From assembly GCA_046318675.1 (NCBI GenBank), contig JBKCUA010000005.1, positions 1-54,037 on the forward strand: 54,037 bases of DNA, given 5' to 3'. Below are positions 7,694 through 14,990 of this stretch, one piece after another. Source of the DNA: JBKCUA01 sp046318675 (GTDB lineage Bacteria; Pseudomonadota; Alphaproteobacteria; JAJTHO01). Both the position numbers and the translations under genes were made by a program. Every line of letters begins with the position of its first letter. Position 1 is the stretch's first letter. The notes under the pieces were generated by a model. That model saw only the letters and a list, made by a program, of their open reading frames with translations. It was not told the origin of the DNA and searched no databases.

Positions 7694-8032
7694 GTGAATT
7701 ATGCAATCACCCTTAAGGATAAACGCGATGTTGCGATCCGGCGGCGATGGATTGTCCTGTTAGTTTTAGCTTTGTTATTGCTTTTGTATTTTGCATGGCA
7801 TCTGATTACAGGGCAGCGTGGGTTGATGGCGTGGCGACAGCTTGATGATAATCTGCATCGTGCCTCTATAATGCTGTCAACCCTTAGTGCGGAAGAAAAA
7901 AGTTTAGAGCATCGGGCGCGGCTCTTGCGACGGGATAATCTTGATTTAGATATGGTAGAGGAACAGGCGCGCCGTTCGTTAGGTTACACCGAGCCGGGGG
8001 AGCAAATTATTTTGCTCAAAGAGCTGCCGTGA
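7694..8032 (+). CDS. ftsB: FtsB/DivIC-family septum formation protein
   Basis: A small bitopic division protein that forms a complex with FtsL and FtsQ. Of 112 residues, about 1-17 are cytoplasmic, 18-37 form one membrane helix (WIVLLVLALLLLLYFAWHLI), and a periplasmic coiled coil covers about 45-85 (LDDNLHRASIMLSTLSAEEK onward). It ends with the conserved RSLGYTEPGEQIILL motif. The start is GTG 7694. In alphaproteobacteria it usually lies between eno and pdhA; here it is followed by an SMR transporter gene overlapping by 4 bp. Confidence 0.85.
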   Translation: MNYAITLKDKRDVAIRRRWIVLLVLALLLLLYFAWHLITGQRGLMAWRQLDDNLHRASIMLSTLSAEEKSLEHRARLLRRDNLDLDMVEEQARRSLGYTEPGEQIILLKELP

Positions 8033-8352
8033 GTGTCGTTGGGGCGTGGCTGTTATTGGGGCTTGCTGGAGTTTGCGAAATTATTTGGGCGGTGGCGATG
8101 AAGTATGCCGATGGGTGGACAAAATTTTGGCCAACAGTGGTGACGGCGGTTTTTGCAATGGCTAGTTTTTGGCTTCTGGCATTGGCATTGCGAACGATTC
8201 CATTGAGCGTGGGTTACGCGGTGTGGGTGGGCATTGGTGCGGTGGGGGTAGCCTTGGTGGGGATTGGTTTTATGCAGGAGGGGGTGAATGTTGGAAAGCT
8301 TCTTTCAATGTTGGCGATTGTTGTTGGTATTATAGGACTTAAGCTCAGTTAA
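8029..8352 (+). CDS. gdx: SMR-family transporter, Gdx/SugE type (guanidinium exporter)
   Basis: A 107-residue, four-helix small multidrug resistance protein. The N-terminal helix LAGVCEIIWAVAMKYADG carries the essential Glu (residue 17), followed by the Trp typical of the Gdx branch. SVGYAVWVGIGAVGVALVGI and the C-terminal GIIGLKLS match SugE/Gdx rather than EmrE. Gdx members export guanidinium. The GTG start overlaps the ftsB stop (GTGA), so it is co-translated, and there is no room for a guanidine riboswitch. It ends with a 4-bp tail-to-tail overlap with pgpA. Confidence 0.85.
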   Translation: MSVVGAWLLLGLAGVCEIIWAVAMKYADGWTKFWPTVVTAVFAMASFWLLALALRTIPLSVGYAVWVGIGAVGVALVGIGFMQEGVNVGKLLSMLAIVVGIIGLKLS

Positions 8353-8804
8353 TGAGGTAGCATCAAGACAATGACGATGGCTGCTGCAATGCCGGCGATG
8401 ACATCATCCCATATTATCCAACTATATCCCCTTCGATTGTTGGCCCAAGAAATAGGCCACGGTTTTATAATATCGAAAAAACGAAATAATACAAAAGATA
8501 ATACCCACCATGCAGGATTAAAGGGAGCAACAATGATGGGGATGAGTTGCCCGACGGCTTCATCGGCAACAAACCAAGCTGGATCATGATTGGGCATTTC
8601 TTGGGAAAGCCGCCACGCAGCAATAAAACTACCAAAAAAAACACAAACAAACAGGGGCGCGATGATACCTATATTTTCTGTCAAGGTGATGAGTGCAGCA
8701 GCAACAAGGGTTGTAACAAGGCTTGCCCAAGTTCCCGGAGCTTTCGGCCAATAGCCAATGCCGCCTAGGGTGGCAATGCGCAGGGCGGTGGTGCGTTTCA
8801 TCAT
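8349..8804 (-). CDS. pgpA: Phosphatidylglycerophosphatase A
   Basis: Inner-membrane phosphatase that dephosphorylates phosphatidylglycerol phosphate. The 151-residue protein has GIGYWPKAPGTWASLVT at the N-terminus, DPAWFVADEAVGQLIPII in the centre and FRFFDIIKPWPISW followed by WIIWDDVIAGIAAAI. These are the conserved acidic motifs of the family, with several membrane helices. It overlaps the end of ispDF by 4 bp (ATGA) and is the second gene of an ispDF-pgpA operon. Confidence 0.92.
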   Translation of the reverse strand: MMKRTTALRIATLGGIGYWPKAPGTWASLVTTLVAAALITLTENIGIIAPLFVCVFFGSFIAAWRLSQEMPNHDPAWFVADEAVGQLIPIIVAPFNPAWWVLSFVLFRFFDIIKPWPISWANNRRGYSWIIWDDVIAGIAAAIVIVLMLPH

Positions 8805-9973
8805 GGGTTGACCTCAACTAAAATGGTGGCGCAGGCGTATAGTCCTTCACCGCGTCCAAACGCGCCCAGGCTTTCGGCGGTGGTGGCTTTGACGGCAACG
8901 GCAGAGTTATGGATTCCCAAAAACCCAGCAATCGAGGCAATCATGGCGTCACGGTGCGGGGATAGGCGCGGGGCTTCGGCAATCACCGTAATGTCGGCGT
9001 TAATAACGTGGCCGCCTCGGGCGCGTAGTTTGTCCATGGCGGCGGCGACGAAGAGGCTGGAGGCTGCGCCTTTCCATTGCGGATCGCTGGGGGGGAAATG
9101 GATACCAATATCGCCTTCGCCCAACGCGCCCAGCAGGGCATCGGTCAAGGCGTGCAGCACGGCATCGGCATCGGAATGTCCTTGCAGCTTCTTATCATGG
9201 GGAATAAACACCCCGCCCAAGGTCACGCCGTCGCCGGGAACAAAGGGGTGAATATCAATGCCGTAGCCAATGCGGAGGTTTTTTTTCGGCACTTGCCGGG
9301 TCAGCAACGCCTCGCACAGATCGATATCCCCAGGCCAGGTGATTTTGGGGTTGGGGTGCGGGTTGTGGACGAGGCGTAGGTTCAGCCCGGCCAACTCCCC
9401 TAAGGCGGCATCATCGGTAAAGGTACCGCCGCTAAAACGCTGGTGGGCCAGCACAATATCCCTCAGGCGAAACGCTTGGGGCGTTTGGGCGGCCCAAAGG
9501 CGGCCACGCTCAAGGGTGGTGAGGATTTCCCCGGTTTCTGTCGTTTGTTTTAGTGTGTCGGTGATGGGGTGTCCTAAAATTGCCCCGTCGCTGCCGGGCA
9601 GGGCATTGAGCAAAGCATCAAGGCTGTGCTGGCTGAGCAACGGCCGCGCCGCATCGTGGATCAGCACCCATTCGTCGTTGCTGAGAGCTTCAAGACCAAG
9701 GCGGACGCTGTCTTGTCGGGTGGCTCCCCCGTTAATGATGCACACTTTGGGGTGCGCTAAAACCCAGCCGGGGAGGGGAGGGGTGCCTGCCGCGGCTGGG
9801 AGGACGAGGAGAATAGTTGTGCAGTTTTTCTGGCTTAAAAAAAGCTCCAAACTGTGCTGCACCACGGGCTTGCTGGCGAGGGTCAGAAATTGCTTGGGCA
9901 CAGGCGCACCAAGGCGTTGCCCGAACCCAGCGGCAAGAAGAACAACGGCGTAGTGTATCCCCGGCGCGCCCAT
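8801..9973 (-). CDS. ispDF: Bifunctional IspD/IspF enzyme of the MEP isoprenoid pathway
   Basis: A fusion of MEP cytidylyltransferase (IspD, about 1-225) and 2C-methyl-D-erythritol 2,4-cyclodiphosphate synthase (IspF, about 232-390), enzymes of isoprenoid precursor synthesis. The IspD part has VVLLAAGFGQRLGAPVPKQF and WVLIHDAARPLL. The IspF part starts LRIGYGIDIHPF with the metal ligands Asp and His, then GHSDADAVLHALTDALLGAL and GDIGIHFPPSDPQWKG, and ends with TTAESLGAFGRGEG. The fusion is well known in alpha- and epsilonproteobacteria. It starts 2 bp after the trpA stop and is translationally coupled to pgpA. Confidence 0.95.
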   Translation of the reverse strand: MGAPGIHYAVVLLAAGFGQRLGAPVPKQFLTLASKPVVQHSLELFLSQKNCTTILLVLPAAAGTPPLPGWVLAHPKVCIINGGATRQDSVRLGLEALSNDEWVLIHDAARPLLSQHSLDALLNALPGSDGAILGHPITDTLKQTTETGEILTTLERGRLWAAQTPQAFRLRDIVLAHQRFSGGTFTDDAALGELAGLNLRLVHNPHPNPKITWPGDIDLCEALLTRQVPKKNLRIGYGIDIHPFVPGDGVTLGGVFIPHDKKLQGHSDADAVLHALTDALLGALGEGDIGIHFPPSDPQWKGAASSLFVAAAMDKLRARGGHVINADITVIAEAPRLSPHRDAMIASIAGFLGIHNSAVAVKATTAESLGAFGRGEGLYACATILVEVNP

Positions 9974-9974
9974 G

Positions 9975-10748
9975 TTATTGTTTTAAGGTGCTGCCAAGGG
10001 AGAGGGCGAGTTCCCGGAAGGGTGCATCGCCCTGATGCCCGGCGTTGACCAGCGCGGATCCCACCACGACGCCGTCGACCCCCGTGGCGGCCACGCCGTG
10101 GGCGTCGGTGCTGGTTTTAATGCCAAAGCCTACGGCAATGGGGTTGTTCGTGATGGCGCGGATGTGGGTGAGGCGTTGGTGGGTGGCCTCCGGGCTGGCC
10201 TGCTGGGTGCCTGTAATCCCGGCGACAGCGACGTAGTAGAGAAAATCGTTGGCCCGCCCGGCAATCGCGCGGATGCGATCCGGCGGGGTGGTGGGGGCAA
10301 TGAGGCGCACGAGGGCCAGGCCGTGATGGGTGCAGGCGGCGGCTAGCGGCGCGTCTTCCTCCATCGGGACATCAACAATAAGGACGCCGGATACCCCGGC
10401 GGCGGCGGCGTCCTTGGCAAAAGCCTCATCACCGTAACGAAAGATCGGGTTATAATACCCCATTAGGATCAACGGGATGCTGGGGTACTTGCCGTGGAAA
10501 GACCGCACAATCTCCAGCACCCCGCGCAGGGTCATGCCGCCGTTCAGTGCCCGCAGGCCCGCCGCCTGAATCACCGCACCATCGGCCATAGGGTCAGAAA
10601 ACGGCATCCCCAGCTCAATGAGGCTGGCCCCGGCCTCCACCAACGTATCGAGGCGGCGCAGGGTCGTCGCCGCATCGGGATCCCCGGCCATGATGAACGG
10701 GACAAAAGCGGCGGGGGCGCTGGCGGCGCGGCGGGGGAGTAGGGTCAT
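9975..10748 (-). CDS. trpA: Tryptophan synthase alpha subunit
   Basis: Cleaves indole-3-glycerol phosphate to indole, which is channelled to TrpB. The 257-residue TIM barrel has the catalytic Glu45 in IELGMPFSDPMADG and Asp56 in the same motif, LILMGYYNPIFRYG near 105, VAVAGITGTQ near 170 and the phosphate site VGFGIKTS. ATG 10748 gives the usual N-terminus MTLLPRRAASAPAAFVPFIM. The open frame reaches 10868 but crosses a terminator. trpB, normally immediately upstream, is absent; the gene instead leads a trpA-ispDF-pgpA run. Confidence 0.93.
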   Translation of the reverse strand: MTLLPRRAASAPAAFVPFIMAGDPDAATTLRRLDTLVEAGASLIELGMPFSDPMADGAVIQAAGLRALNGGMTLRGVLEIVRSFHGKYPSIPLILMGYYNPIFRYGDEAFAKDAAAAGVSGVLIVDVPMEEDAPLAAACTHHGLALVRLIAPTTPPDRIRAIAGRANDFLYYVAVAGITGTQQASPEATHQRLTHIRAITNNPIAVGFGIKTSTDAHGVAATGVDGVVVGSALVNAGHQGDAPFRELALSLGSTLKQ

Positions 10749-10799
10749 GGAGGGGAAGGATACTAAAGTCGCGAGGGGATGGGTAGAAAAAATATTGGG

Positions 10800-10845
10800 A
10801 AAAAACATTGGGGGCAGCCAACGGCCGCCCCCAATAGTATTTTTT
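10800..10845 (-). terminator. Terminator downstream of the first YdcH-like gene
   Basis: TTGGGGGC (10808-10815) pairs with GCCCCCAA (10827-10834). On the minus strand the stem is followed by TGTTTTTTCC, and the plus strand also has a T tract (ATTTTTTT). It separates the YdcH-like gene from trpA. Confidence 0.85.
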
Positions 10846-10857
10846 TCTGAATGTTGC

Positions 10858-11043
10858 TTACGCAGCAACGGCGTCCTGGGGCATCGTACTCGCCTGATGT
10901 ATTTGATCGCGCAGCACTAGTTTGAATTTTTTAATTTGCCGGATCACCGCCTCATTGGGGCGGGGCCGGGCAAGCTCGCTCTGGAGTTTATCCTCCAGGC
11001 TGGAGTGCTTCGCGGTCAGGTTTTTAAGGCGCAATGGATGCAT
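10858..11043 (-). CDS. YdcH/DUF465 small helical protein (copy 1)
   Basis: 61 residues, start ATG 11043 (MHPLRLKNLTAKHSSLEDKL). It forms an alpha-helical hairpin with the family's N-terminal L-x-x-H-x-x-L-E motif and the conserved central IRQIKKFKLVLRDQI. The function of DUF465 proteins is unknown. A related second copy lies at 12424-12624; both share the K-x-x-K-L-x-L-R-D-Q-I core. The frame is open to 11121, but the upstream residues are not family-like. Confidence 0.8.
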   Translation of the reverse strand: MHPLRLKNLTAKHSSLEDKLQSELARPRPNEAVIRQIKKFKLVLRDQIHQASTMPQDAVAA

Positions 11044-11247
11044 GATAACCCCCTGTAGTGTAGCACGAGGACGGGATGCCCCCGCTGGCTGAAGGTAAGC
11101 ATAAAAAAACGGGTGTGTCATGAGCGGTTAAAGCGGGTTGCCGTGGGGGTTTGGCAACCTAAGCGTTAGAGTTCATCCTGTGCACACAGGTCCTAAGATT
11201 GGCTCTTTTCCAGCATTAGCGGGGTACAAACACCGTTGCCTATTGAT

Positions 11248-11355
11248 CCCTTCCCCTGCTTGCGGGGGAAGGTGAGGAAGGGGGTGTTTAAAATAAGAAA
11301 AACAAATAATTTTTCACCCCCTCCCCAGCCCTCCCCCGCTACGCAGGGGAGGGGG
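11248..11355. repeat. Large imperfect inverted repeat in the 357-bp gap after pth
   Basis: Left arm starting CCCTTCCCCTGC (11248) and right arm ending GCAGGGGAGGGGG (11355) are inverse complements over roughly 45 bp each with scattered mismatches, around an AT-rich centre (AAAATAAGAAAAACAAATAA). Each arm itself contains a smaller hairpin (CCCCTGCTTGCGGGG; CCCCCGCTACGCAGGGG). It resembles the bacterial interspersed palindromes sold as REP/BIME-type units, and could also end pth transcription. The remainder of 11044-11400 shows no ORF or RNA gene that I can support. Confidence 0.75.
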
Positions 11356-11400
11356 CTAAACCGAGCACTTCAATAGACGCATAAGACGTATGTGCCTCGG

Positions 11401-11955
11401 TCAGGCATTAGAATACAGAGCGGCATCCCGTGCCGTCATTATAACTGTATTTACAAGATTTTCCTCGTCTTTTGCAAAAGGCTCCAGCACATACCCCGCC
11501 ACCCGTTCGCGCTGCCCCGGGTGGCCGACGCCGATGCGGACGCGGTGGTAGTTCGGCCCAAGGGCGGCGGTGATGCTTTTGAGGCCGTTGTGCCCGGCGT
11601 CGCCGCCGCCGGTCTTATTGCGGACGGTGCCCAGCGGCAGGTCAATCTCATCATGAATCACGGTCACGGCACTGGGAGGAAGTTTGAAAAACTGGCACGC
11701 GGTCAGCACCGACTCCCCCGACAGGTTCATGTACGTTTGCGGCTTGAGAAGGTGCAAGGTTTGGCGTTCAGAATCATCTTTTACCTGAACTTGAAAGGAT
11801 GCATACAAGCCTTTAAATTTCTTTGAAAATAAAGGTGTTTTAAGGTGCTCTGCGAGGGCATCAATAACCATAAAACCGACGTTGTGCCGGTGCCGGGCAT
11901 ACTCTGATCCGGGGTTGCCAAGGCCAACAATCAGGCGGGCTTCAGGCGGGGGCAT
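11401..11955 (-). CDS. pth: Peptidyl-tRNA hydrolase
   Basis: Releases tRNA from peptidyl-tRNAs dropped by ribosomes. The 184-residue protein has GLGNPGSEYARHRHNVGFMV with the catalytic His24, TYMNLSGESV near 85, VIHDEIDLPLG near 100 with the conserved Asp, and GGGDAGHNGLKSI near 115. I start it at ATG 11955 (MPPPEARLIVGLG), which overlaps the purE end by 14 bp; ATG 11994 is possible but adds a non-family Ala/Pro-rich segment. It is normally beside rplY and ychF, but here follows purE. Confidence 0.93.
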   Translation of the reverse strand: MPPPEARLIVGLGNPGSEYARHRHNVGFMVIDALAEHLKTPLFSKKFKGLYASFQVQVKDDSERQTLHLLKPQTYMNLSGESVLTACQFFKLPPSAVTVIHDEIDLPLGTVRNKTGGGDAGHNGLKSITAALGPNYHRVRIGVGHPGQRERVAGYVLEPFAKDEENLVNTVIMTARDAALYSNA

Positions 11956-12424
11956 CGGCGACGCTGTCGGTCTGGCTAGCGCGGTAGGCATCAAGGCGTT
12001 GCGCTAGGTCGGCATCGGTGGTGGCCAAAATAGAGGCGGCCAGCAATGCGGCATTGACAGCCCCCGCTTCGCCAATGGCCAAGGTGCCCACGGGAATCCC
12101 CTTGGGCATTTGGACAATAGAGAGTAAGCTATCAAGACCGTTTAGCCCCGTGGCGGCCACGGGCACGCCCAGAACGGGCAGGGGGGTCAGGGCGGCAATC
12201 ATGCCAGGCAGGTGCGCCGCGCCGCCCGCGCCGGCGATAATGACCCGAAAGCCCTTCTCCCGCGCTGTCTCCGCAAAAGCGTATAGCCGCTTGGGCGTGC
12301 GGTGGGCGGAGACAATGCGGGCTTCAAAAGGGATGTTCAGTTTTTCTAAAGTCTCTGCGGCCAAATGGAGCACTTTCCAGTCCGACTGACTGCCCATGAC
12401 GATAGCCACAATAGGGGTCTGCAT
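11942..12424 (-). CDS. purE: N5-carboxyaminoimidazole ribonucleotide mutase (class I PurE)
   Basis: Moves the carboxylate in N5-CAIR to give CAIR in purine synthesis. The 160-residue protein shows VAIVMGSQSDWKVLHLAA, VSAHRTPKRLYAFAETA, IIAGAGGAAHLPGMIAALT and LPVLGVPVAATGLNGLDSLLSIVQMPKGIPVGTLAIG split over residues 7-120; the MGSQSDW loop indicates class I. Class I enzymes need PurK, usually encoded next door, but pth follows instead. Its ATG overlaps the upstream ydcH-like stop by one base (TGATG). Confidence 0.94.
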   Translation of the reverse strand: MQTPIVAIVMGSQSDWKVLHLAAETLEKLNIPFEARIVSAHRTPKRLYAFAETAREKGFRVIIAGAGGAAHLPGMIAALTPLPVLGVPVAATGLNGLDSLLSIVQMPKGIPVGTLAIGEAGAVNAALLAASILATTDADLAQRLDAYRASQTDSVADAPA

Positions 12425-12624
12425 CAGGCAATAATATCCGGGAGGAGGGAGCTTTCCACCATCTGAATCTGATCGCGCAATTGCAGCTTGCGTTTTTTCA
12501 GCCGCTGCACCTGCAATTGATCAATGGAAACCTCAAGGGTCAACTGGTTGATGATACTATCCAAGCGGCGGTGTTCGTCGTACAATTCCGTGAGCTTTTT
12601 TTGCAGCCATGCCTCATCGGCCAT
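12424..12624 (-). CDS. YdcH/DUF465 small helical protein (copy 2)
   Basis: 66 residues, ATG 12624 (MADEAWLQKKLTELYDEHRR). A helical hairpin of the DUF465 type with the EHRRLDSIINQL motif and the core QRLKKRKLQLRDQIQMVE. It is translationally coupled to purE by a TGATG overlap, a typical alphaproteobacterial ydcH-purE order. Function unknown. It is related to copy 1 at 10858, about 1.4 kb away. Confidence 0.82.
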   Translation of the reverse strand: MADEAWLQKKLTELYDEHRRLDSIINQLTLEVSIDQLQVQRLKKRKLQLRDQIQMVESSLLPDIIA

Positions 12625-12829
12625 GCGGGTACTCCCTGACTCTTTCAATCAAAACGTCTTAACAAGGATGACTATTATAGTAAAAAAAACAGGTTTTGAC
12701 AATCAATGATTACAGAACGATGTTGGAGGTGTTAATATTTTAATCTGGAAAAGCTTTTTTGTGTGTTACACCCTTAAGTTGTTGGGTGTTTGAGTTTCAG
12801 AAAGCACTATCATTCTAAGGATGCAAGAA

Positions 12830-13462
12830 ATGAGAAAACGTATGCTATGGATCATTGCTGGTGTTGCCGTTTTGGGTTTTGCCGCATGGGGACCCATCGT
12901 GAGTAATGTGGAACAAGCACCATACACCGTGGCGGAGGCGCACGGGGATATTGAAATCCGCGATTACCCGCCCTTGATCGTTGCAGAGGCGCAGGTTGCG
13001 GGTGAACGGAAGGAGGCTATCAATAAGGGCTTTCGCCTCATCGCTGATTATATTTTTGGTAACAATACGGCTCAGCAGTCCGTGGCGATGACAGCCCCGG
13101 TTATCCAGCAACCGGCCGAGAAAATTGCCATGACCGCGCCGGTACTGCAAGAGGGCGCGGGCAGCAGTTGGATGGTTCGGTTTGTGATGCCTGCCAGCTA
13201 CACGTTGGAATCCCTGCCAAAGCCTAATAGTGAGGCTGTAACCCTGCATGAAATTCCGGCAAAACGCTTTGTTGTGGTGCGTTTTTCTGGCATGGCTAGT
13301 GATGATAATCTCAAAGAACATCAGGATTCTTTGCGATCGTTCATCGAGGCTAAAAAACTTCATGCCGTGGGGGAGGTGATGTATGCGTTTTTTAACCCGC
13401 CTTGGACACTGCCTTTTTTACGCCGCAACGAGATAATGATGGAAATTATTGAAAAACAATAA
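12830..13462 (+). CDS. SOUL-family heme-binding-like protein
   Basis: A 210-residue protein with one N-terminal membrane or signal segment (RMLWIIAGVAVLGFAAWGPI) and a SOUL domain starting at APYTVAEAHGDIEIRDYPP. The doubled motif VAMTAPVIQ...IAMTAPVLQ and the C-terminal LRRNEIMMEI are diagnostic. SOUL/HBP proteins bind heme or porphyrins in eukaryotes; the bacterial role is unclear. I chose ATG 12830, which has AAGG nine bases upstream; ATG 12821 is too close to that site. It is monocistronic. Confidence 0.88.
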   Translation: MRKRMLWIIAGVAVLGFAAWGPIVSNVEQAPYTVAEAHGDIEIRDYPPLIVAEAQVAGERKEAINKGFRLIADYIFGNNTAQQSVAMTAPVIQQPAEKIAMTAPVLQEGAGSSWMVRFVMPASYTLESLPKPNSEAVTLHEIPAKRFVVVRFSGMASDDNLKEHQDSLRSFIEAKKLHAVGEVMYAFFNPPWTLPFLRRNEIMMEIIEKQ

Positions 13463-13643
13463 TATTTTATAAGGCTATCCACAGAAAGTTATTGTGTTGA
13501 AAAAATCCTTCGTCGCCTCTTCCCTTCATTATTTTTACTATTACAATGGGGCGGTGTGATAGTTTAACCGTTCCTTAAAACGGTCGTGTCACACTTGTCT
13601 GTCAGGATATTTTTCTGTCAGGAGCCTTTGCTAGGAGAGAGAC

Positions 13644-14939
13644 ATGAGTAAGAATAATCAAAACGATAAAAATACCTTGTATTGCTCCTTTTGCGGTAAG
13701 GGGCAGCATGAGGTCAAAAAACTTATCGCCGGGCCGACGGTATTTATCTGCAACGAATGTGTTGAATTATGTGCTGAAATTATTCGTGAAGAAGCCAAGG
13801 TTTCTTTCGTTAAATCCCGTGATGGCGTTCCAAGCCCGAAAGAGATAAAAACGGTTCTTGATGATTATGTGATTGGCCAAGATCACGCCAAACGCGTGTT
13901 GGCTGTGGCCGTGCACAACCATTACAAGCGCGTCAACATGGGCGGCAAAAGTGGTGAGGTTGAGCTGGCCAAGTCTAACATCATGCTCATCGGCCCAACG
14001 GGCTGCGGTAAAACCTTGTTGGCGCAGACCTTGGCGCGCATTCTCGATGTGCCGTTCACGATGGCCGATGCCACCACCTTGACCGAAGCCGGATATGTTG
14101 GTGAAGATGTTGAAAACATTATTTTAAAACTTTTACAGGCGGCCGATTATAATGTGGAGCGCGCCCAGCGAGGGATTGTGTATATTGATGAGGTTGATAA
14201 AATCAGCCGTAAGTCTGAAAATCCGTCTATTACCAGAGATGTTTCCGGTGAAGGGGTGCAGCAGGCCTTGCTAAAAATTATGGAAGGCACGGTGGCCTCT
14301 GTTCCACCCCAAGGGGGGCGTAAGCATCCGCAGCAGGAGTTTTTGCAAGTAGATACGACAAATATTTTATTTATTTGCGGCGGTGCCTTTGCCGGGTTGG
14401 ATAAGATTATTGCTAATCGCGGCAAGGGTTCGGCCATTGGTTTTGGGGCTGATGTCCGCGCCCCGGATGAGCGAACCCCGGGTGCTATCATGCGCCAAGT
14501 AGAGCCAGAAGACCTTATCAAATTCGGGCTTATTCCTGAATTTATTGGACGTTTGCCTGTGGTGGCCACTTTAGAAGACCTTAGTGAAAGTGCTTTGATC
14601 CAAATTTTAACTGAGCCGAAAAATGCTTTACTTAAACAGTACCAGCGTCTTTATAAAATGGAGGATGTGGAGTTGCGCTTTGATGATGAGGCGTTGTCGG
14701 CGGTGGCCAAAAAAGCCATTGCGCGTAACACGGGTGCGCGAGGCCTGCGTTCGATTATGGAGGGTTTGCTTCTTGAATCAATGTTTGATCTTCCTGATAT
14801 CGAAAATGTGAGCGAGATTGTTGTCACCAAGGATGTGGTGGAAGGTAATGCCAAGCCAAGTTATATTCAGGGTGAGGAAATGTCCCCTCCTAAAGAAAAA
14901 GAAAAAAAATCCCTTAAAGAATCCATCGGGAAGCACTAG
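13644..14939 (+). CDS. clpX: ATP-dependent Clp protease ATP-binding subunit ClpX
   Basis: AAA+ unfoldase that feeds ssrA-tagged and other substrates to ClpP. The 431-residue protein has the zinc-binding domain with Cys14, Cys17, Cys36 and Cys39, Walker A GPTGCGKT at 117-124, Walker B VYIDEVDKI near 180, and the ClpP-docking tripeptide IGF within GSAIGFGADV. The docking loop means ClpP should exist, yet clpP is not upstream as is usual; a SOUL gene is. lon follows 51 bp downstream, as in most alphaproteobacteria. The start has GGAGAGAGAC upstream. Confidence 0.97.
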   Translation: MSKNNQNDKNTLYCSFCGKGQHEVKKLIAGPTVFICNECVELCAEIIREEAKVSFVKSRDGVPSPKEIKTVLDDYVIGQDHAKRVLAVAVHNHYKRVNMGGKSGEVELAKSNIMLIGPTGCGKTLLAQTLARILDVPFTMADATTLTEAGYVGEDVENIILKLLQAADYNVERAQRGIVYIDEVDKISRKSENPSITRDVSGEGVQQALLKIMEGTVASVPPQGGRKHPQQEFLQVDTTNILFICGGAFAGLDKIIANRGKGSAIGFGADVRAPDERTPGAIMRQVEPEDLIKFGLIPEFIGRLPVVATLEDLSESALIQILTEPKNALLKQYQRLYKMEDVELRFDDEALSAVAKKAIARNTGARGLRSIMEGLLLESMFDLPDIENVSEIVVTKDVVEGNAKPSYIQGEEMSPPKEKEKKSLKESIGKH

Positions 14940-14990
14940 ATAGATAAGGAGCACCTTCGCTTGATCTGATAATGTGAGAGAATCATAGTT

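Noticed and set aside
7990..8030. Possible guanidine riboswitch before gdx
   Set aside because: The gene overlaps ftsB by 4 bp, leaving no untranslated leader.
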